A stretch of DNA of 64,000 bases from Actinocorallia sp. API 0066. GTDB taxonomy: Bacteria > Actinomycetota > Actinomycetes > Streptosporangiales > Streptosporangiaceae. Below are positions 7,947 through 15,753 of this stretch, piece by piece. How positions within the stretch are numbered: the stretch's first letter is position 1; every line of letters starts with the position of its first letter. A program made the position numbers and the translations under genes. Under the pieces are notes generated by a model. It ran no database searches and was not told where the DNA came from. It worked only from the letters and a program-made list of their open reading frames with translations. Where the stretch lies: positions 496,001 to 560,000 of the forward strand of contig NZ_JAJLQY010000002.1 of assembly GCF_020991275.1 (NCBI RefSeq). Reading direction: 5' to 3'.

Positions 7947-9104
7947 ATGGCCGAGACCGAGCCGGGCGTCCTCGCGCGGGTGCGTCGCGGACACGAGGAG
8001 CGCGTGCTCGGCCTACTCCGTGAGCACGGCGCGCTCAGTAGGGCCGAACTCGGCACGCTGTCCGGGCTGTCACGGTCCACCCTGTCCGACATCGTCGCCG
8101 CCCTCATCGCGCGGGCCGCCGTCGTCGTCACGACGCCCGAGAGCGCGGGCCGCAAGCGCCCGCCCGGAAGGCCCGCCGAGCTGCTCGCGCTCAACCCCGA
8201 CACCGGCCAGACCCTCGGTCTCGACTTCGGCCACCGGCGCGTCCACGTGGCGATCGCCAACGCCGCCCAGGAGGTCATCGGGACGGCGGCGCTGGGCTAC
8301 GCCAGGTCCACGTCGTGGCAGCGCAGGCTGGAGATCGCCTGCGGCCTCGTGGACACCCTCCGCACCGGCCTCGGCCCGCTCCAGGGCGTCGGTGTGGGCG
8401 TCGCGGGGCCCGTCGGACGGCCCGGGGAGACCCCCAGGCGCACCGAGGTCCTCATCGACGGCCTGAGCGCCCGGTTCGGCGTGCCCGTCGTCACCGACAA
8501 CAACACACGGCTGGCGGCGCTCGCCGAGATGGTCAGGGGCGCGGGACGCGGCCACACCGACGTCGTCTACGCGCGCCTTTCCGACGGCGTAGGCGGCGGC
8601 ATCGTCGTCGGCGGAAGGCTGCTGCGCGGGGCGGGCGGCAGCGCGGGCGAGATAGGGCACGTGCCCGTCAACCCGTCCGGGCGGTCCTGCCCTTGTGGCG
8701 GCAGGGGGTGCCTGGAGACGTTCGCCTCCGTCCCCGCCGTGGTGGCCGCGTCCGGCAAGCCCGACCTACCGTCTGCCCTCGCCGCGCTGGAAGCGGGCGA
8801 CGCCGACGCGGCGGCCGCCTTCGACAGGGCGGGACGGGCGCTCGGCTTCGCGCTCGCCGCCGTCTGCAACACGGTGAGCCCGGCCCGGATCGTCATCGGC
8901 GGCGAGGTCGCCGTGCCGCGTGTGCTCGCCGCCGCCGAGGCGGCCCTGGCCACGCACCTGCCGCCCGCGCAGCGACTCCCGATCCATCCGGCCGCGCTCG
9001 GCGACGAGGTGGGCGCGCTCGGCGCCATCGCGCTCGTCACCCACGACTCGCCGCTCCTCATCGGCTACCCGCGCGGCGCCCACCGCAGAGAGGACGAAGC
9101 ATGA
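7947..9104 (+). CDS. ROK family transcriptional repressor
   Basis: 385 residues from ATG 7947, which follows GGGAGACGGGAACC; an upstream in-frame start at 7926 has no ribosome site. An N-terminal winged helix (LLREHGALSRAELGTLSGLS) is followed by the ROK sugar-kinase fold: LGLDFGHRRVHVA, the acidic VTDNNTRLAALAE stretch, GGSAGEIGHVPV and the zinc motif CPCGGRGCLE. This layout belongs to NagC/Mlc/XylR-type regulators whose inducer is usually a sugar or sugar phosphate. It is the first gene of a six-gene coupled operon; its stop overlaps the next start as ATGA. It probably represses the operon in response to the imported sugar derivative, which is inference from context. Confidence 0.9.
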   Translation: MAETEPGVLARVRRGHEERVLGLLREHGALSRAELGTLSGLSRSTLSDIVAALIARAAVVVTTPESAGRKRPPGRPAELLALNPDTGQTLGLDFGHRRVHVAIANAAQEVIGTAALGYARSTSWQRRLEIACGLVDTLRTGLGPLQGVGVGVAGPVGRPGETPRRTEVLIDGLSARFGVPVVTDNNTRLAALAEMVRGAGRGHTDVVYARLSDGVGGGIVVGGRLLRGAGGSAGEIGHVPVNPSGRSCPCGGRGCLETFASVPAVVAASGKPDLPSALAALEAGDADAAAAFDRAGRALGFALAAVCNTVSPARIVIGGEVAVPRVLAAAEAALATHLPPAQRLPIHPAALGDEVGALGAIALVTHDSPLLIGYPRGAHRREDEA

Positions 9105-10084
9105 CGGTCACCCCCGTCTCCGACATTCCCGTGTTCGACCCCGAGGCCGGGGTCACCGTGCTGGCCCCCGAGCGCGACGAACCGGGCTACTGGGTCGGCT
9201 GCGCCAGCGTGCTGCAAGACGAAGGCCGCTACCTCATGACGTACCGACGCCGCCGTCCGCGCGGTGAGGCGGGCACCGAAAGGGGCTGGCGCTGCGCTAT
9301 CGCGGCCAGCCACGACGGCGTCTCCTTCGACGACGTCTGGACGCTCGACAAGACAGCGTTGGGCACGCCGTCAATGGAACGTTTCAGCCTTCACCGGCGC
9401 ACGGACGGCCGCTACCAGCTCTATCTCAGCTATGTGGACCCCTCCGACAACCGCTGGCGGATCGACGTCGTGGAGGCCGACGCGCCCGAGGCGTTCGACG
9501 TGACGGAGCGCCGCCCGGTCTTCACCGCGGAGGGCACCGGCACCGAGGGCGTCAAGGACCCGCGTGTGGTGCGCACCTCCGACGGCCGCCTGGTGATGCT
9601 CGTCAGCGCCGCGCAGGGCACCTTCGCCGAAGGCGGCGCAGGTGAGGCCCACGCCACCGCCGACATCTACAACACCGGCCTCTCACTCTCCGTCAGCGCG
9701 CTGGCGGAGAGCGAGGACGACGGCACCACGTGGCAGTGGAAGGGCGTCGTGTTCGAGCCCGGTGAAGGCTGGGACCGCTGGGCGGCCCGCCTCAACACCC
9801 TCGTGGAGACGGACTCAGGGTTCTTCGCCTACTACGACGGCGAATCCCACCACTCCCGCAACTACGAGGAGAAGACCGGCCTGGCGTTCTCGTCCGACCT
9901 CGTCCACTGGAGCCGCCTGTCGGCCGACGCCCCCGCCGTCACCACGCCGCACGGGAGCGGCTCGGTCCGCTATGTCGACGCCGTCCCCGACGGCCCCGCG
10001 ACGCTCCGCCTCTACTACGAGGTGAGCCGCGCCGACGGCGCCCACGAGCTGCGCACCCTCACCCTGCCGAGGCCGACCCGATGA
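9101..10084 (+). CDS. Five-bladed propeller glycosidase-like protein
   Basis: 327 residues, start ATG 9101 overlapping the repressor stop. Repeated beta-blade signatures typical of the GH32/43/62/68/130 superfamily are visible: [93 protein letters not shown] and [14 protein letters not shown]. The Asp of KDPRV sits where the second catalytic or transition-state Asp of clan F/J enzymes lies, though which exact family it belongs to is unclear. There is no signal peptide, so it should be cytoplasmic and act after uptake. Its stop overlaps the permease start (ATGA). It probably cleaves or modifies a glycoside taken up by the neighbouring transporter. Confidence 0.75.
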   Translation: MTVTPVSDIPVFDPEAGVTVLAPERDEPGYWVGCASVLQDEGRYLMTYRRRRPRGEAGTERGWRCAIAASHDGVSFDDVWTLDKTALGTPSMERFSLHRRTDGRYQLYLSYVDPSDNRWRIDVVEADAPEAFDVTERRPVFTAEGTGTEGVKDPRVVRTSDGRLVMLVSAAQGTFAEGGAGEAHATADIYNTGLSLSVSALAESEDDGTTWQWKGVVFEPGEGWDRWAARLNTLVETDSGFFAYYDGESHHSRNYEEKTGLAFSSDLVHWSRLSADAPAVTTPHGSGSVRYVDAVPDGPATLRLYYEVSRADGAHELRTLTLPRPTR

Positions 10085-10902
10085 GCGCCCCCGCCGAACC
10101 CGGAGCCGCCGGGACTGGCACCGCCAGGCGGCGGAGAGCGCCCGAGGGGCCGCGGAGCCGCGTCCCGGCGGCGGCGCTCAACGCCGTCTCCCTGGCCGCC
10201 GGGGTCGGCGTGTGGGCCGCGCTCGCGGGCGCGGGGGTGCAGGGGCTCCCCGGGCCGGTCGAGGTCGCGCAGCGCGGCTGGGAGCTCGGCGCGGACGGCA
10301 CGCTCGTCCAGGACGCCCTGGCGAGCCTCCGGCGGGTCTTCGTGGGGTTCGCGCTCGGCACCGCGCTCGCCGTCCCCGTGGGCTTCCTCATGGGCTGGTA
10401 CGGCACCGCGCGCGGCCTGCTCGAACCGTGGGTCCAGTTCTTCAGGACGATCCCGCCGCTGGCGATCATCCCCCTGGCGATCGTGCTGCTCGGCATCGGG
10501 GAGACGCCCAAGCTCGTCGTCATCGGCCTCGGCGCGTTCCTCTCGTGTGTGATCTCGACTTTTCAGGGCGTTATAGGGGTGGACAGCACCCTCATCAACG
10601 CGGCACGCGTGCTCGGCGCCAACGACAGGGTGATCTTCGCGCGGGTCGTGGTGCCCGCCTCGTCCCCGTTCATCATCGTCGGGATGCGCGTCGGCCTCGG
10701 CTCGGCGTGGGCGACGCTCGTGGCGGCCGAGCTGATCGCGGCACAGGAGGGCCTCGGCTTCCGGATGCAGCACGCGCAGATCTACTACGACCTGCCGACG
10801 ATCTTCGTTGGCCTCATCACGATCGGCGTCCTCGGCCTGCTCATGGACCGGCTGCTACTGGCCGCCGAGCGCCGCCTCACCGGATGGCAGGACCGCAGAT
10901 GA
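10081..10902 (+). CDS. NitT/TauT-type ABC transporter permease
   Basis: 273 residues with the fold of SsuC/TauC-type permeases. A basic N-terminal tail is followed by six or so membrane segments, and the coupling EAA-like loop is [37 protein letters not shown]. The segment [20 protein letters not shown] is highly typical of taurine, aliphatic sulfonate and nitrate permeases. It overlaps its neighbours on both sides (ATGA at 10081 and 10899), so it is translated together with the glycosidase-like protein and the ATPase. It forms the channel with the ATPase and lipoprotein that follow. The family imports small anions or sulfonates; the exact ligand is not visible. Confidence 0.92.
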   Translation: MSAPAEPGAAGTGTARRRRAPEGPRSRVPAAALNAVSLAAGVGVWAALAGAGVQGLPGPVEVAQRGWELGADGTLVQDALASLRRVFVGFALGTALAVPVGFLMGWYGTARGLLEPWVQFFRTIPPLAIIPLAIVLLGIGETPKLVVIGLGAFLSCVISTFQGVIGVDSTLINAARVLGANDRVIFARVVVPASSPFIIVGMRVGLGSAWATLVAAELIAAQEGLGFRMQHAQIYYDLPTIFVGLITIGVLGLLMDRLLLAAERRLTGWQDRR

Positions 10903-11672
10903 ACAAGATCGAGTTCCGCGGTGTCGGCAAGGTCTACCCGCTCGGCGCCGACACCGTGACCGCGCTCAGCGCCGTCGACCTGGGCCTGGCGGACGGCGAG
11001 TTCGTGACGGTCGTCGGCCCGTCCGGCTGCGGCAAGAGTACGCTGCTCGGGATCGCGGCGGGCCTGGTGGAGCCGAGCAGCGGCAGCGTCACGGTGGACG
11101 GCGGCCCCGTCACCGGGCCCGGCCCGGACCGCGGCGTCATCTTCCAGCAGTACGCGCTGTTCCCGTGGCTGACCGTGCGCGGGAACGTCGAGTTCGGGCT
11201 GAAGGTCGCCGGGATGGGCAGGGCCGAGCGTCGCGCGCGCGCAGAGAGGTACATCGGTCTCGTCGGCCTCACCGACTTCGCTGACGCCCTCCCCAAGACC
11301 CTCTCGGGCGGGATGCGCCAACGCTGCGCGATAGCCCGCGCGTACGCCGCCGACCCCCGCGTCCTCCTGATGGACGAGCCCTTCGGCGCCCTGGACGCGC
11401 TCACCCGCGTCCGTATGCAGGACCAGTTGCTCGACACGTGGAGCAGGGAGCGCCGCACCGTCCTGTTCATCACGCACGACGTGGACGAGGCCGTCTATCT
11501 GGGCAACCGGGTCGTCGTGATGGCGGCGGGCCCCGGACGCGTCCAGGAGGTCATCGACGTGGACCTCCCCTACCCGCGCACCGAACAGACACGCCTTTCC
11601 CCTGAGTTCGCCGCCCTGCGTAACCGCGTATGGCGCGCCGTCTACCACCAGCCCCCCGCGAAAGAAGGATGA
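10899..11672 (+). CDS. NitT/TauT-type ABC transporter ATPase
   Basis: 257 residues with all ATPase motifs intact: Walker [10 protein letters not shown] (residues 40-48), Q-loop near FQQYALFPW (82-90), signature LSGGMRQR (135-142), Walker B VLLMDEP (155-161) and switch ITHD (191-194). [12 protein letters not shown] and [13 protein letters not shown] are characteristic of SsuB/TauB/NrtD proteins. The start ATG 10899 overlaps the permease stop, and the stop overlaps the region just before the binding-protein gene. It energises uptake with the permease at 10081 and the lipoprotein at 11678. Confidence 0.95.
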   Translation: MNKIEFRGVGKVYPLGADTVTALSAVDLGLADGEFVTVVGPSGCGKSTLLGIAAGLVEPSSGSVTVDGGPVTGPGPDRGVIFQQYALFPWLTVRGNVEFGLKVAGMGRAERRARAERYIGLVGLTDFADALPKTLSGGMRQRCAIARAYAADPRVLLMDEPFGALDALTRVRMQDQLLDTWSRERRTVLFITHDVDEAVYLGNRVVVMAAGPGRVQEVIDVDLPYPRTEQTRLSPEFAALRNRVWRAVYHQPPAKEG

Positions 11673-11677
11673 CCATC

Positions 11678-12664
11678 ATGAAGGCTCGCATCCTGCTGGC
11701 CGCGCTCACAGCCGCCGTCCTCGGCGTCTCCGCCACCGCCTGCGGCGGCGACGACAAGGGCGACGCCGGAGCACAGAAGCTCGACTTCGGTTACATCGCC
11801 GACTACAACGGCTCCGCCCTCCTCGCCATCGCCGACCAGGAGAAGCTCTGGGAGCGGAACGGGCTCGACCCCGAGCTGAAGGTCTTCACCAACGGACCGC
11901 TCCAGATCCAGGCGCTCGGTGCCGGAGACCTCGACTTCGGTTACATCGGCCCCGGCGCGCTGTGGCTGCCCGCCTCCGGCCAGGCCAAGGTCGTCACCGT
12001 GAACTCGCTCGGCCTCGCCGACCGCGTCATCGCCCAGCCCGGCATCACGTCCCTGGCCGACCTGAAGGGCAAGAAGGTCGGCGTCCCCGAGGGCACCTCA
12101 GGCGACATGATCCTGACGCTGGCGTTGGAGAAGGCCGGGCTTACGGCCAAAGACATCGAGCGCGTCCCGATGGACCCGGCGACGGTCGCCTCCGCGTTCG
12201 CGTCCGGCCAGATCGACGGCGCGGGCATCTGGTACCCGATGATCGACACGATCAAGAAGAGCGTCCCCGACCTGGTCGAGCTCGCCAAGAACGCCGACTT
12301 CGACCTGAGCTTCCCCAGCGCCTACGTCACCGGCGCCGACACCGCCCAGAAGGACCCTGAGCTGGTCGAGAAGGTCGTGAAGGTGCTCCAGGAGGCCAGC
12401 GACTACCGGTCGGCCCACCCGGCCGAGACGGTGCGGGCCACGGCCGCGTTCCTCAAGCTGCCCGAGGCGCAGGTGACCGCCGACCAGAAGAACAGCCAGC
12501 CGCTCAGCACCGCCGACGTCACCGCCAAGACGGCCGACGGCTCGGTGGACTCCTGGCTGAAGGGCATGTCCCAGCTCTTCGTCGGCGCGGGCAAGCTCAA
12601 GGAGGTCCCCGAACCCTCCACGTACTACCTGGGCGACGTCTACGGCAAGGTCGCAGGCAAGTGA
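11678..12664 (+). CDS. ABC transporter substrate-binding lipoprotein (NMT1/SsuA/TauA-like)
   Basis: 328 residues from ATG 11678, chosen because AAGGA lies about 8 bases upstream; ATG 11669 is also in frame. The N-terminus MKARILLAALTAAVLGVSATA then Cys-Gly-Gly is a lipoprotein signal with a weak lipobox. The mature part shows the type II periplasmic-binding fold of SsuA/TauA/ThiY-like proteins: DFGYIADYNGSALLAIADQ, LGAGDLDFGYIG, LKGKKVGVPEGTSGDMIL, VASAFASGQIDGAGIWYP. It captures the ligand outside the membrane and delivers it to the permease. Its stop overlaps the sulfatase start (GTGA at 12661). Confidence 0.93.
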   Translation: MKARILLAALTAAVLGVSATACGGDDKGDAGAQKLDFGYIADYNGSALLAIADQEKLWERNGLDPELKVFTNGPLQIQALGAGDLDFGYIGPGALWLPASGQAKVVTVNSLGLADRVIAQPGITSLADLKGKKVGVPEGTSGDMILTLALEKAGLTAKDIERVPMDPATVASAFASGQIDGAGIWYPMIDTIKKSVPDLVELAKNADFDLSFPSAYVTGADTAQKDPELVEKVVKVLQEASDYRSAHPAETVRATAAFLKLPEAQVTADQKNSQPLSTADVTAKTADGSVDSWLKGMSQLFVGAGKLKEVPEPSTYYLGDVYGKVAGK

Positions 12665-14181
12665 CCCAGCACGACACCCGGAGGCCGAGGAACATCCTGT
12701 TCCTCATGACCGACCAGCACCGGGTGGACACACTCGGCTGCCACAACCCGGCCGAGGTCTCCACCCCCCGTCTCGACGCGCTCGCCGCGTCAGGGACGAG
12801 GTTCGAGCGGGCGTACACGCCTACGGCGATCTGTACGCCCGCTCGGGCGAGCCTCCTCACCGGACGGCTGCCCTTCCGACACAAACTCCTCGCCAACTAC
12901 GAGCGCAACGTCGGGTACATCGAGGACCTGCCTTCCGGCGAGTTCACCTTCTCGGCGGCCCTGGCCGACGCGGGGTACCGGCTCGGCCTCTACGGCAAGT
13001 GGCACGTCGGGACGCACCGCAAGGCGGCGGACTTCGGGTTCGAGGGCCCCGACCTACCCGGATGGCACAACCCTGTGGACCACCCGGACTACCTGAAGTA
13101 CCTGGAGGAGAACGGGCTCCCGCCTTACGCGATCAGCGGGCACGTCCGGGGCACCCTGCCCAACGGCAACCCCGGCAACCTGCTGGCGGCGCGCCTCCAC
13201 CAGCCGGTGGAGGCGACGTTCGAGCACTACCTGGCGACCGGGACGATCGAGGCGCTGCACCGCCACGCCGACGAGTACCGAACGGGCCGCAGGCCGTTCT
13301 TCCTCGCGACGCACTTCTTCGGACCGCACCTGCCGTACCTGCTGCCGGAGGAGTACTACGACCTGTACGACCCGGAAGCGATCACGCTGCCCCCGTCCGT
13401 CGCGGAGACGTTCGAAGGCAAGCCGCCGGTACAGCGCAACTACAGCGCGCTGTGGACCTACGACACGCTCGCCGAGGACGTCTCGCGGAAGCTCATCGCC
13501 GTCTACCGGGGGTACGTCGCGCTGATCGACTTCGAGATCGGCCGGATCCTGGACACGCTGCGCGACCTCGGGCTCGACGACTCCACCGCGGTGTTCTTCA
13601 CCGCCGACCACGGGGAGTTCACCGGGGCGCACCGGCTGCACGACAAGGGCCCCGCGATGTACGAGGACATTTACCGGATTCCCGGCATCGTCCGCGTTCC
13701 GGGTCTTCCATCCGGGCAGGTGCGCCGGGAGTTCGTCGGCCTCACCGACTGCACCGCGACGATCCTGGACCTGGCCGGACTCGACCCGGCCCAGGCCGTC
13801 GACGGGTCGAGCCTGCTGCCGCTCCTCGCGGGCGAGGACGTCCCGTGGCGGGCGGAGCTGACGGCGGAGTTCCACGGCCACCACTTTCCCTACCCGCAGC
13901 GGATGATCCGGGACGACAGGTACAAACTCATCGTCAACCCCGAGTCGCGGAACGAGCTGTACGACCTGGAGACGGACCCGCACGAGCTCCACAACCGGCA
14001 CGACCACCCCGACCTCGCGGACGTCAGACGGCGGCTCACGGCCCGCCTGTACACCCTCCTGCGCGAGCGCGGCGACAACTTCCACCACTGGATGTCCGCC
14101 ATGTCCGACACGGGCCCACTCGACCACGACCCGTCCCTCGCCGCCTTCGAAACCGGCAGCGACGTCTACACCGCCCCCTGA
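12661..14181 (+). CDS. Sulfatase, cytoplasmic, formylglycine type
   Basis: 506 residues, start GTG 12661 overlapping the binding-protein stop. The sulfatase signature is CTPARASLLTGR with Cys58 (CxPxR), the residue oxidised to formylglycine. An N-terminal metal site with Asp18-Gln19 (LMTDQHRVDTLG) replaces the usual Asp-Asp, a variant known in choline-sulfatase-like and phosphonate/sulfate hydrolases. Further features are YGKWHVG, FFGPHLPY and a C-terminal metal site at TADHGEFTGAH. No signal peptide is seen, so it should act in the cytoplasm on an imported sulfate ester. It ends the operon that begins with the ROK repressor. Substrate identity is unknown. Confidence 0.93.
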   Translation: MTQHDTRRPRNILFLMTDQHRVDTLGCHNPAEVSTPRLDALAASGTRFERAYTPTAICTPARASLLTGRLPFRHKLLANYERNVGYIEDLPSGEFTFSAALADAGYRLGLYGKWHVGTHRKAADFGFEGPDLPGWHNPVDHPDYLKYLEENGLPPYAISGHVRGTLPNGNPGNLLAARLHQPVEATFEHYLATGTIEALHRHADEYRTGRRPFFLATHFFGPHLPYLLPEEYYDLYDPEAITLPPSVAETFEGKPPVQRNYSALWTYDTLAEDVSRKLIAVYRGYVALIDFEIGRILDTLRDLGLDDSTAVFFTADHGEFTGAHRLHDKGPAMYEDIYRIPGIVRVPGLPSGQVRREFVGLTDCTATILDLAGLDPAQAVDGSSLLPLLAGEDVPWRAELTAEFHGHHFPYPQRMIRDDRYKLIVNPESRNELYDLETDPHELHNRHDHPDLADVRRRLTARLYTLLRERGDNFHHWMSAMSDTGPLDHDPSLAAFETGSDVYTAP

Positions 14182-14385
14182 CCCAGGCCGCGCCCGCCGC
14201 CAGTCCGCCTCCACGCGCGGCGGCCGCGCGGCCCTGAGCCGCTTACCGGCCGTCGCGCGCCGGAAGCGGGACGAACCCGCTCGTCCGGCGCATGTCGTCG
14301 CGGTAGCCGGGTCTGTGGGCTGCCACCCGCCGTCGGCCCGGATACCCCTGAGCCGATGACAGCGACGTCGGGAGAGAGCGTCCTT

Positions 14386-15444
14386 TCAGAGGTGGTGACG
14401 TAGGGGGAGCGCGGTGGGGAACGGATCAAGGAACGTCTGTTCCGTCAGGTAGGTGAGGCCCTCGGCCTCGGCGTCGTGCCGCAGCAGCGCCACCGGGACG
14501 CTGAGCGGTGCCTGGCCCGCCTGGAACGCCTCGATCGCGGTGACGATCCCCGCCCGGCGCACCGGGCCGATCCGCCTGCTCAGCGGGCCCAGCACATGGT
14601 GCAGCGCGTTCACCTGACGGCCGCGCGCGGGCCGCACCGCGAGGGACGCGGCGAACACCCGGGCGTAGCGCGCGACGAGTGTCTCGGGCGGCTCGGCCCC
14701 GGCGAGGGCGACGATCCGCCCCGCCGACCGGTAACCGGCCGGGTCGTGCGCGAGGATCTGCAGCTTGTGCCTGCTGTGGAAGGCGACGAGGTCCCTGGGC
14801 CGCCATCCCGCCCCGAACAGGGCGCGCAGCCTGGCGCGCGCGAAGACGCGTTCCACGAAGTGCTCCCGTAGGAGAGGGTCGTTCAGGCGTCCCTCCTCCT
14901 CTACGGGCAGGTCCGGGTACGTCTCCAGGAGGGCGGCCGTGAACAGGCCCCTGCCCTTGCGGTCCACGGGCTGCCCGTCGGTGCGCTCTCCCGGCAGCCC
15001 GGACGCGTACCTGGGCACCCCGTACAGGGCGCACGAAGGGGAACGGGACTTCACCACAAAGCCGTCCAGGTCCACGAACTCGGGCATCGCCCGGCCGATC
15101 GCGTCACGGGCGGCTTCGGTGTGGTCGCTCTCGCCGTCGCGGGAGACGAGGTGGCCGTCCGTGCGCAGCCTCACCGTCGGCCGGGGCACCCCAAGACCGG
15201 CCTCGACCTCCGGGCACACCGTCACCCAGTCCACGAGCGGACCGAGCACCTCGGTGAGGAAACGCGCGCGGGCGTGGCCCCCGTTGTACCGCACCGGATC
15301 GCCGAGCAAACACGCCGACGCCCCCAACCGCGGCCGGACGGCCGCGGGCAGCCGGGCTGTGTTTGATTGGCCCGGGGGCTGGCCGCTTCGCGACCCCGAC
15401 TTCGTCGGGAGCGGCCACCCCCGGGCTGCGGTGCGGCCGGTCAC
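14386..15444 (-). CDS. DUF523/DUF1722 protein with in-frame repeat insertion
   Basis: 352 residues from GTG 15442-15444, which overlaps the stop of a short upstream frame (GTGA). The DUF523 domain shows RLGASACLLGDPVRYNGGH, VTVCPEVEAGLGVPRP and KSRSPSCALYGV; its conserved cysteines suggest metal or Fe-S binding. The DUF1722 domain follows with FHSRHKLQILAHDPAGY. Such proteins often neighbour photolyases, as here, where the photolyase is divergent. Residues 9-31 are encoded by a dispersed palindromic element, so the original N-terminus was probably VTGRTAAR joined directly to LPAAVRPRLG. The reading frame stays open across it. The extra 23 residues lie before the conserved core, so the protein may still work. 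Confidence 0.85.
   Translation of the reverse strand: MTGRTAARGWPLPTKSGSRSGQPPGQSNTARLPAAVRPRLGASACLLGDPVRYNGGHARARFLTEVLGPLVDWVTVCPEVEAGLGVPRPTVRLRTDGHLVSRDGESDHTEAARDAIGRAMPEFVDLDGFVVKSRSPSCALYGVPRYASGLPGERTDGQPVDRKGRGLFTAALLETYPDLPVEEEGRLNDPLLREHFVERVFARARLRALFGAGWRPRDLVAFHSRHKLQILAHDPAGYRSAGRIVALAGAEPPETLVARYARVFAASLAVRPARGRQVNALHHVLGPLSRRIGPVRRAGIVTAIEAFQAGQAPLSVPVALLRHDAEAEGLTYLTEQTFLDPFPTALPLRHHL
15352..15428 (-). repeat. dispersed palindromic element, copy 2 (inside coding sequence)
   Basis: A nested hairpin: outer arms of CCCGGGGG and CCCCCGGG, a middle stem of TGGCCGCT and AGCGGCCA, and an inner stem CCCGAC-TTC-GTCGGG. It is flanked by CCGGGCTG at 15352-15359 and again at 15421-15428, exactly 69 bp apart, as expected of a target duplication plus insert. 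It lies in frame within the DUF523/DUF1722 gene. Nearly the same sequence occurs at 17150-17226 in the opposite orientation. Confidence 0.85.
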
Positions 15445-15545
15445 AGCAGCTCCCCGAGTTGCCTGTACGCCTCGGCCAGGGCCGTCTCGTCGCCTTCCGC
15501 GAGCCGCGCGCCGACCCGGTCCAGCCCTTCGAGCGTTGTGATCAT
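15441..15545 (-). CDS. Short ORF resembling the N-terminus of an ECF sigma factor
   Basis: 34 residues from ATG 15543-15545, with GGAG 10 bases upstream. The sequence LDRVGARLAEGDETALAEAY resembles the first helix of sigma-70 region 2 in ECF factors, but the frame stops just after QLGELL, where a full factor would continue for about 130 residues. Its stop overlaps the GTG start of the DUF523/DUF1722 gene (GTGA), so it is translationally coupled to it. It may be a genuine small protein or the remnant of a longer one. Nothing more can be claimed. Confidence 0.4.
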   Translation of the reverse strand: MITTLEGLDRVGARLAEGDETALAEAYRQLGELL

Positions 15546-15753
15546 GAGTGGTCATCTCCGAGAACCTCTTCGAACTTCTTCCTAGCCGCCGCTCGGTGGC
15601 GGCCGCAACCAACGCACGGCAAAACAGGATCACGCGGCGGCGCGGCCGACCCGCCCACGCTCCCTCCGCCCCGCCGACGGGAGAGGCGGTGCGGCGGGTT
15701 TGGTTGGGGGGGAGGGGTGGAGGAGGATCCGGGGGACGGGGAGAGGGGGCGTT

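Noticed and set aside
14182-14385. Possible small gene between sulfatase and DUF523/DUF1722 genes
   Set aside because: An 87-codon minus-strand frame overlaps but lacks a start context or conserved sequence; the convergent gap seems non-coding.
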